A stretch of 64,000 nucleotides of DNA, taken from NCBI GenBank assembly GCA_029053015.1, contig JAIDHX010000040.1:102741-166740 (forward strand), given 5' to 3'. Below, piece after piece: positions 59,236 through 64,000 of this stretch. The position numbers and the translations under genes were made by a program. The stretch's first letter is position 1, and each line of letters begins with the position of its first letter. The notes below the pieces were generated by a model. The model did not search any database, was not told the DNA's origin, and worked only from the letters and a program-made list of their open reading frames with translations. The stretch comes from Lachnospiraceae bacterium. Lineage in GTDB: Bacteria; Bacillota; Clostridia; Lachnospirales; Lachnospiraceae.

Positions 59236-59406
59236 ATGCAGGATTACAATTTTGACGAACGTTTTGAACATTATCCGATCGCAATGGCATACGTTCCGTG
59301 GCAGCATCTCTCCCAGATTTATGAAAATTTGGAAGAAGCCTTCGAAATCGGAACCATATTCCCTGAACTGGATAAACCCTTTACGGGAAGGAGGGTGATA
59401 TCATGA
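59236..59406 (+). CDS. cotJA: Spore coat associated protein CotJA
   Basis: A 56-aa protein. The ATG at 59236 has AAAGG 7 bases upstream, whereas the ATG at 59221 has none. Core AMAYVPWQHLSQIYENLEEAF and FPELDKPFTG are the CotJA signature (SpoVIF-like coat-associated family). It is made in the mother cell and found in the coat. First gene of cotJABC, overlapping cotJB by 4 bases. Confidence 0.9.
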   Translation: MQDYNFDERFEHYPIAMAYVPWQHLSQIYENLEEAFEIGTIFPELDKPFTGRRVIS

Positions 59407-59684
59407 ACAATTCTTCATCAGAACAGAACCGTATGCTGAAGGACATCAGCATCATCGACTTCACCCTTGTAGAATTAAACGAATATTTGGATACGCATCC
59501 ACACGACAGGCAGGCAATGGAATACTTTAACCATTATGCCCGCATCAAAAATCAGATGGCAAGGGATTTTTCGGCGCGCTACTTTCCGCTGACCGCCGAC
59601 ATGTCCACCGACACCAAAGAATGGAACTGGGTACTTTCCCCCATGCCCTGGGAAAGCAGCTTTGGGGAAGGAGGATGTAAATAA
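59403..59684 (+). CDS. cotJB: Spore coat protein CotJB
   Basis: A 93-aa protein with IIDFTLVELNEYLDTHPHDR (about 18-37) and W-N-W-V plus PMPWE near the end (about 77-87), as in the CotJB family. SD is GGGAGGGTGAT. The stop overlaps the cotJC start by one base (TAATG). Coat component of unknown exact role. Confidence 0.92.
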   Translation: MNNSSSEQNRMLKDISIIDFTLVELNEYLDTHPHDRQAMEYFNHYARIKNQMARDFSARYFPLTADMSTDTKEWNWVLSPMPWESSFGEGGCK

Positions 59685-60241
59685 TGTGGAATTATGAAAA
59701 ACGACTGCAGTTTCCCGTAAACATCAAGGAGCCCAACGCCAAACTGGCACAGGTCATTATGTCCCAGTACGGCGGACCGGACGGCGAAATGGGTGCAAGT
59801 ATGCGCTATCTTTCACAGCGCTACGCAACGCCTTACAGGGAAGTTTCCGGACTGCTGACAGATATCGGCACAGAGGAACTGGCACATTTGGAAATGGTAG
59901 CAGCTATCGTGCACCAGCTTACCCGTAACCTTTCCATGGAAGAAATTGAAAAAAGCGGCTTTGCCCCCTACTATACGGACCATACCATCGGCATCTGGCC
60001 ACAGGCGGCAGGCGGCGTGCCTTTTAACGCCTGCGAGTTCCAGAGCAAGGGCGACGTGATTACCGATCTTTTCGAAGATATGGCTGCGGAACAGAAAGCC
60101 AGAACCACGTACGACAATATTCTCCGCCTGATTAAGGAGCCTGACGTCTGCGAACCGATTAAGTTCCTGCGCCAGAGGGAAATCGTGCACTTCCAGCGTT
60201 TCGGTGAAGCGAATCGGGAAGATTGCGGTAACTCTTCATAA
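59684..60241 (+). CDS. cotJC: CotJC, manganese-catalase-like spore coat protein, 5' part with substitute C-terminus
   Basis: As read here the protein has 185 aa, but only the first 176 belong to CotJC. The ferritin-like fold with likely metal ligands is present: GPDGEMG, TEELAHLEM, EDMAAEQKARTTY and REIVHFQRFGEA. After codon GCG (60209-60211) the frame enters inserted DNA and adds nine foreign residues (NREDCGNSS) before TAA. The missing tail is found in frame at 63602-63712. Joining at the 12-bp repeat gives 212 aa ending NFYAFNPGFD...CGCQNK, as expected for the family. So the gene is interrupted rather than decayed: no other stop or frameshift is seen in either part. Confidence 0.93.
   Translation: MWNYEKRLQFPVNIKEPNAKLAQVIMSQYGGPDGEMGASMRYLSQRYATPYREVSGLLTDIGTEELAHLEMVAAIVHQLTRNLSMEEIEKSGFAPYYTDHTIGIWPQAAGGVPFNACEFQSKGDVITDLFEDMAAEQKARTTYDNILRLIKEPDVCEPIKFLRQREIVHFQRFGEANREDCGNSS
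60200..60211 (+). repeat. attL-like core of the element in cotJC
   Basis: TTCGGTGAAGCG, identical to 63590-63601 and in the same direction. Left of it is cotJC coding sequence, right of it is element DNA. The core contains a small dyad (CTTC-GGT-GAAG when read with the attP side). Confidence 0.9.
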
Positions 60242-60358
60242 ATGTCTGACAAACCTGAAAGTTACCTGACCCTTCAACTTACAATTTTTCTGCACCATTA
60301 TAAACTATTTTCATCAAGGACACAATTCTGAAAAGAGTATTTTTGTACCACTTCCGTT

Positions 60359-60387
60359 ATAGTGTACTTGCCGCTTCTCATAAAATA
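60359..60387 (+). promoter_or_regulatory. Candidate SigE-like promoter of the recombinase unit
   Basis: ATA (60359-60361), 17 bases, then CATAAAAT(A) (60379-60387), one mismatch from the SigE -10 CATACANT. It lies 29 bases upstream of the 54-aa ORF. If real, the recombinase would be made in the mother cell. The match is short and could be chance. Confidence 0.35.
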
Positions 60388-60415
60388 AAGGAAAACCGGT
60401 CAAGGAAGCACTTTT

Positions 60416-60580
60416 ATGTCAGAAACCCACAACTCTCCCGCACCCAATACCCGGATATACAGAGATAAAATGAAGCTGACAGTCACTAACATCTATCCCG
60501 CTTTTCAAAAAAAGTCAGAACAGGAAGTCCGGCAGGAAATTTCTGCAAAACTCTATGCTATTTTCAAAAAATACGCGTAA
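60416..60580 (+). CDS. 54-aa ORF upstream of the serine recombinase
   Basis: ATG at 60416 with AAGGAAG 8 bases upstream, stop at 60578-60580. The first about 18 residues are polar and Pro/Asn-rich. The rest, MKLTVTNIYPAFQKKSEQEV and a helical tail with ISAKLYAIFKKYA, looks like a small folded helix-containing domain. The position just before a serine recombinase gene is where small accessory proteins are found, either TnpW-like proteins of Tn4451-type elements or recombination directionality factors. Neither is proven by sequence. The gap to the recombinase is 35 bases with a GGAGG. Confidence 0.65.
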   Translation: MSETHNSPAPNTRIYRDKMKLTVTNIYPAFQKKSEQEVRQEISAKLYAIFKKYA

Positions 60581-60615
60581 ATTCCTTACAAAACAATTTT
60601 GGAGGTAAATACTCA

Positions 60616-62112
60616 ATGTATGATGCACTGTATGCGCGGCAGTCAATCGAAAAAAAGGACAGTATATCCGTTGAAAGCCAGCTTGAATATTGCAGGTATG
60701 AAACCCACGGAGATGCCTGTATTACATATACGGACAAAGGCTTTTCGGGCAAGGACACCCACAGGCCCGGCTTTGAAAAAATGATGCAGGATATCCGCTT
60801 GGGAAATATAAAGCGTGTCATTGTATATAAGCTGGACCGTATCAGCCGCTCCATTTTGGACTTTGCAAACATGATGGAGACATTTCAGAAATATCATGTG
60901 GAATTTGTTTCTTCCACAGAAAAATTTGACACGTCCACACCGATTGGCAGGGCGATGCTGAATATCTGTATTGTATTTGCCCAACTGGAACGGGAAACCA
61001 TCCAAAAGCGCGTGGCAGACGCTTATTATGCGAGATGCAGGCGCGGCTTTTACATGGGCGGCCGTATTCCCTATGGCTACCGTCTGACAAGCACGGTCAT
61101 TGATAATGTCCGCACTTCCATGTACGAGGAAGTTTTGGAGGAAAGTGAACAGCTCAAACTGATTTATTCTCTGTATGCGGACACGGATAATTCCCTCGGC
61201 GATATTGTACGGTACTTGCATGAACACCGGATTCAAAACTTACGTGGCGCAGACTGGAATACCGCCCGCATCAGCGAAATGCTCCGCAATCCCATTTATG
61301 TGAAAGCCGACATTGACGTATACCGGTTCTTTCAGAGTCAGGGCGTAAATATTTATAATCCGGCAGACGATTTCACGGGTCACAATGCCTGTTATTTCTA
61401 CAAAAACGCCTCTTCCGCTGCGGGTGAAATAGTCCTGGCCCCGCATAAAGGCTTTATTTCCTCACGTGTCTGGTTAGCCTGCCGTGCACGGTGTCTGCAT
61501 AACAGGCAGTCCGCCAAAACCTGCAAACCCAAAAATTCATGGCTTGCAGGCAAGGTAAAATGCGGCAACTGCGGTTATGCCCTGACAATCCGCAAGGCAA
61601 AGACAAAATGGGAACGCTATTTTGTATGCAGCCGTTCCGGAAATCATGGGCATTGTAAGGGGGCAGGATGCACCGTTTATGCTGACGTACTGGAAGAATA
61701 TATGATTGGCGCAATCAAGGAAAAATTGTCAGAGTTTTCAGTCCTCAGAGAAGACCTGTCATCCTGTACCGCTGCTGTTTCAGAAGAACAAAGGAATATG
61801 CATAGGAAAATCCGTCTGACACAGATTGAGGAAGAAATCGAAGTGCTTCTTTCCAAAGTGTCCGAAACCAGCGGCGTTCTGATGAAGTATATTGACCAAA
61901 AGGTATTTGCATTAGATACCGAACGGAAAGCTTTACTGGAAGAAATTGCTGCTGCAAATGCTACAGATACAGAAAACAGAACAAAGCAGATAACCAATCA
62001 TATAACAGCATGGGAAACACTCCCTTTCGAAGGCAGGCAGGCGGTAGCTGACACACTAATCAAGGTCATTCGAATTGCGGACGGCAGCATGGAAATCATA
62101 TGGAACATTTAA
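60616..62112 (+). CDS. Large serine recombinase of the cotJC element
   Basis: A 498-aa recombinase. The N-terminal resolvase domain (about 1-140) has the nucleophile Ser10 in LYARQSIEKK, plus VYKLDRISRSILDF and IGRAMLNICIVFAQLERE. Next come the recombinase domain (about 155-270, GGRIPYGYRL...WNTARISEMLRNPIY), a zinc ribbon (about 315-355, KVKCGNCGYAL...YFVCSR...HCKGAGC) and a coiled-coil segment (about 370-450). All parts needed for site-specific integration and excision are present. GGAGG lies 10-11 bases before the ATG. Distantly like SpoIVCA and other skin recombinases in layout. Confidence 0.93.
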   Translation: MYDALYARQSIEKKDSISVESQLEYCRYETHGDACITYTDKGFSGKDTHRPGFEKMMQDIRLGNIKRVIVYKLDRISRSILDFANMMETFQKYHVEFVSSTEKFDTSTPIGRAMLNICIVFAQLERETIQKRVADAYYARCRRGFYMGGRIPYGYRLTSTVIDNVRTSMYEEVLEESEQLKLIYSLYADTDNSLGDIVRYLHEHRIQNLRGADWNTARISEMLRNPIYVKADIDVYRFFQSQGVNIYNPADDFTGHNACYFYKNASSAAGEIVLAPHKGFISSRVWLACRARCLHNRQSAKTCKPKNSWLAGKVKCGNCGYALTIRKAKTKWERYFVCSRSGNHGHCKGAGCTVYADVLEEYMIGAIKEKLSEFSVLREDLSSCTAAVSEEQRNMHRKIRLTQIEEEIEVLLSKVSETSGVLMKYIDQKVFALDTERKALLEEIAAANATDTENRTKQITNHITAWETLPFEGRQAVADTLIKVIRIADGSMEIIWNI

Positions 62113-62148
62113 ATCCGCTGTTAAAATAAACCACATCATAAAAATCAG

Positions 62149-62177
62149 TTGCAAAAACACGTAAAGTTCCTTATTAT
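62149..62177 (+). promoter_or_regulatory. Promoter of the chemoreceptor gene
   Basis: TTGCAA (62149-62154) and TATTAT (62172-62177), 17-bp spacer, 37 bases upstream of the start. It is of the vegetative type, so the cargo gene may be expressed apart from the recombinase. Confidence 0.6.
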
Positions 62178-62214
62178 AAGTTTATAACAATCAAACCAAC
62201 AAAGGAGATGACAA

Positions 62215-63570
62215 ATGGGGCACAAAACCAAAAAAGCGGTACTTATGAAATCAGTTTCCGAATTAAAAGCAGCCGATTATTCCAAAGAACCGGAATTAAA
62301 CCGTATCTACCAGCGGCTTGTAAACGGCAGACAACAGTTTGTTGAAATTCTGGAGAAAAACATCAAGGCAGTCATGCAAATCAGCTCCCTTGATTTAACC
62401 ATGCATCATCAGACTGAGAAAATCATGGATATTTCCAACAGCGTGGCGCGGGCAACGGAAACGATTTTCGGCAGCTCCGGCAGTTCTTCCGGCATGTCAA
62501 GCAGCCAGCACGAAGAACTGACAAATACGATTATACGTGCTTCTGAAGAAACAGCAGAGGTTTATAAGAAGATAGAAACCAGCCAGAACGAGCTGACCAA
62601 TATCAAGGACCTTTCCGCACAGGCAATCATCGTTTCACAGGAAATGCAGAAGGATTTAGATTCTTTATTCCAGATAATCAATCGCATGAACAGCGTGATT
62701 GCCGATATTAACACCATCTCCCTTCAGACAAATCTTCTTGCGTTGAATGCTTCCATTGAAGCAGAAAGAGCAGGTACAGCCGGCAAGGGCTTTGCCGTTG
62801 TCGCTCACGAAATCCGCAGTCTGGCAGGGGAAACCCAGAAACTGACAGACCATATGGGCGAGTTTATCGAGGGCATAAAAAATGCTTCCCAGAAGAGTGT
62901 TTCCAGTGCGGCAAACACCATCAACGCACTTGATTCCATGACAGAAAAAATCGGAAACGTATGGGCACTGAACGATGAGAATCAAAAGCATATCGCCATG
63001 ATTAATGATTCCATGAGTTCCCTTTCCGCTGTCAGCGAGGAGCTTAGCAGTTCCATGGATCAGATGGAGGAACAACTGCGGAGCAGCACTGAATTTATGC
63101 AGACTGTCGGCAACGATTTAAAAAATGCAACAAAACCTGTTGTAGAAATAGAAAAAACACTGGACGAAACGGTAAAGCAGATGGGCTCTATGACGGACGA
63201 TGCCTTCTTCCACCTGGAAAATCAGGAATTTGCCAAATATGTTGGCAACGCCATCTCCGCCCATCGCACATGGCTTGGTAATTTACAAAAAATGGCGCAG
63301 ACGCGCACGGTTACGCCGCTTCAGCTTGATTCTTCCAAATGCGGCTTTGGTCACTTCTACTATGCCATGACGCCAAAGATGCCGGAAATGCTCCCCATCT
63401 GGAACGGTTTAGGTGACAAACATAAAAGGTTCCACAGATTTGGTGCCGACGTTATCAATGCACTTAACAGGGCTGACTATTTCAGGGCAGAACAATTGTG
63501 TAAAGACGCCGAACACTACTCCAAGAATTTGATTGCAGATTTGGAAAAACTGCTTCAGATGGCAGGCTGA
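62215..63570 (+). CDS. Soluble methyl-accepting chemotaxis-type protein with C-terminal CZB domain
   Basis: A 451-aa protein without membrane segments. A helical N-terminus (about 1-100) is followed by the MCP signalling domain (about 100-310), whose hairpin tip reads [20 protein letters not shown] then AHEIRSLA. The C-terminal CZB domain (about 335-451) has the pattern for zinc: [20 protein letters not shown] and [14 protein letters not shown] receptors sense zinc or zinc-linked oxidants in known cases. SD AAAGGAGATG is 6 bases from the ATG. It ends 19 bases before the right core, so it lies within the element. Confidence 0.9.
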   Translation: MGHKTKKAVLMKSVSELKAADYSKEPELNRIYQRLVNGRQQFVEILEKNIKAVMQISSLDLTMHHQTEKIMDISNSVARATETIFGSSGSSSGMSSSQHEELTNTIIRASEETAEVYKKIETSQNELTNIKDLSAQAIIVSQEMQKDLDSLFQIINRMNSVIADINTISLQTNLLALNASIEAERAGTAGKGFAVVAHEIRSLAGETQKLTDHMGEFIEGIKNASQKSVSSAANTINALDSMTEKIGNVWALNDENQKHIAMINDSMSSLSAVSEELSSSMDQMEEQLRSSTEFMQTVGNDLKNATKPVVEIEKTLDETVKQMGSMTDDAFFHLENQEFAKYVGNAISAHRTWLGNLQKMAQTRTVTPLQLDSSKCGFGHFYYAMTPKMPEMLPIWNGLGDKHKRFHRFGADVINALNRADYFRAEQLCKDAEHYSKNLIADLEKLLQMAG

Positions 63571-63589
63571 TTTACTTCCATCTTTCCGC

Positions 63590-63601
63590 TTCGGTGAAGC
63601 G
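63590..63601 (+). repeat. attR-like core of the element in cotJC
   Basis: Second copy of TTCGGTGAAGCG. Right of it the cotJC frame resumes with CTT CGG ATT. Confidence 0.9.
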
Positions 63602-63712
63602 CTTCGGATTACACAGGATAAGCTGAACAGTAAAAACTTCTATGCCTTCAATCCCGGCTTTGACACGGTATCTGGCATGGATAAGCCAAACTGCGGCTGT
63701 CAGAATAAATAA
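63602..63712 (+). pseudogene. cotJC: cotJC, detached 3' part (36 codons plus stop)
   Basis: In frame with the codon ending at 60211 once the cores are joined, this stretch encodes LRITQDKLNSKNFYAFNPGF and a further tail ending CGCQNK, then TAA at 63710-63712. RFGEALRI...L-SKNFY is the usual C-terminal wording of CotJC. It has no start codon or ribosome binding site of its own, so it cannot be expressed unless the element leaves. It is intact and should be seen as the second exon-like half of the gene rather than a decayed pseudogene. Confidence 0.92.
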
Positions 63713-63725
63713 CAAAAACGGTATC

Positions 63726-63768
63726 AAAGTGCGAGGCAGTTATTTGGACTGTCCCGCACTTTCGTTTT
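63726..63768 (+). terminator. Terminator of the cotJ operon
   Basis: AAAGTGCGAGGCAGT pairs with ACTGTCCCGCACTTT (one mismatch), followed by CGTTTT. Placed 13 bases after the restored cotJC stop. Confidence 0.82.
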
Positions 63769-63863
63769 ACTAAAATGCTTTCTTTCGCCGCCGGCCTTTT
63801 CAGTTCTGAAATCGGACATCCGGTGAATATACTATAGGGTAAAAAAGATTGCGGAGCAGACTT

Positions 63864-64000
63864 ATGCAGGAATTTATCGTTTCCCTTATGGGTAAATTCG
63901 GATATCCCGGCATCTTCTTTTTGATTACCATTGAAAATCTCTTCCCTCCCATTCCCTCCGAAGTCATTCTGACTATGGGCGGTTTTTTAACTACCTGCAC
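63864..64000 (+). CDS. DedA family membrane protein, N-terminal part
   Basis: The ATG at 63864 follows GGAGCAG; 45 codons are present before the window ends. MQEFIVSLMGKFGYPGIFFL followed by IENLFPPIPSEVILTMGGF is the start of DedA/SNARE-associated Golgi family proteins, including the amphipathic re-entrant segment with ENLFPPIPSE. These are polyprenyl- or phospholipid-handling inner-membrane proteins. The rest lies outside the window. Confidence 0.88.
   Translation, partial: MQEFIVSLMGKFGYPGIFFLITIENLFPPIPSEVILTMGGFLTTC

Larger units (their letters stand above)
60200..63601 (+). mobile_element. Skin-like intervening element of 3,390 bp inside cotJC
   Basis: One unit runs from the first base of the left core (60200) to the base before the right core (63589); the coordinates given include both cores. 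It carries, all on the plus strand, a 54-aa ORF, a large serine recombinase and a CZB-domain chemoreceptor. It has no phage structural, replication or conjugation genes. Direct orientation of the cores predicts excision as a circle and exact repair of cotJC. The circle junction would contain ATCTTTCCGCTTC next to GAAGCGAATCGGGAAGAT, an imperfect dyad of the kind seen in attP sites of serine integrases. Confidence 0.9.

Noticed and set aside
59684..60241. cotJC as a simple frameshift or a shorter natural variant
   Set aside because: The missing C-terminus lies in frame after an identical 12-bp core at 63590, and a recombinase gene lies between. Insertion explains all of this; a frameshift does not.
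60200..63601. Prophage, conjugative transposon or insertion sequence
   Set aside because: No structural, lysis, relaxase, replication or DDE transposase genes and no terminal inverted repeats; ends are short direct cores typical of serine integrase sites.
63800..64000. Minus-strand frame at the right edge
   Set aside because: The plus strand there encodes the well-recognised DedA start with a ribosome binding site.

Overview
The window is ordinary chromosome from an anaerobic, spore-forming, motile Firmicute, most likely a Lachnospiraceae member (Clostridia). The signs are a cotJABC spore-coat operon, a group B-type [FeFe] hydrogenase beside feoAB, a GGGtGRT/NifU-like pair, ECF sigma/anti-sigma pairs, a tandem pair of holin-like type I toxins, a DUF1292 protein and strong AGGAGG ribosome binding sites throughout. 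The taxonomic call is inference from gene content.

Layout. 1-4.1 kb: a GH4 glycosidase fragment, glycerate kinase, an ECF sigma/anti-sigma pair and a lipoprotein. 4.3-4.9 kb: two tandem copies of a toxin/antisense-RNA module. 5-7.5 kb: GGGtGRT protein, Fe-S scaffold, beta-helix protein. 7.5-14 kb: topB, a GGDEF/EAL protein, asd, argH. 14-15.6 kb: an ABC ATPase/permease pair. 15.6-22.6 kb: a repeat-rich zinc-ribbon membrane protein, tRNA-Thr, mscS, glgB and DUF1015. 22.7-28 kb: a small protein, then a sigma/anti-sigma/transglutaminase operon and a lipoprotein. 28-36.6 kb: serC-serA, an L,D-transpeptidase, and leuB-ilvD-ilvB. 36.7-37.15 kb: a gene-free stretch of large palindromes. 37.2-41.9 kb: yajC, tgt, a VanY-type peptidase, aroC and an unknown protein. 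42-47 kb: lactonase and potABCD. 47-51.5 kb: a CheY/CheX-like pair, small proteins and a GH13 homologue that has lost its catalytic residues. 51.6-59 kb: DUF1292, helicase, gltX, hydrogenase, feoBA. 59.2-63.7 kb: cotJABC. 63.9 kb to the end: start of a DedA protein.

The most interesting locus is at 59.2-63.7 kb. The spore-coat gene cotJC is split by a 3,390-bp element. The break lies in a 12-bp sequence (TTCGGTGAAGCG) that is repeated directly at both ends, at 60200 and 63590. Joining the two copies restores one open frame of 212 codons with a family-like C-terminus. The element carries a 54-aa ORF, a 498-aa large serine recombinase with an apparently intact active site, and a soluble chemoreceptor with a CZB zinc-binding domain. 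This is the architecture of skin-type intervening elements that are excised from sporulation genes in the mother cell, here in very small form and with a sensory cargo gene.

Other points worth a look are the duplicated toxin/antisense modules with consensus antisense promoters, the palindrome cluster upstream of leuB, the GH13 pseudoenzyme, and a two-domain CheX-like protein paired with CheY. No rRNA, CRISPR array, T-box or recognisable riboswitch was seen.
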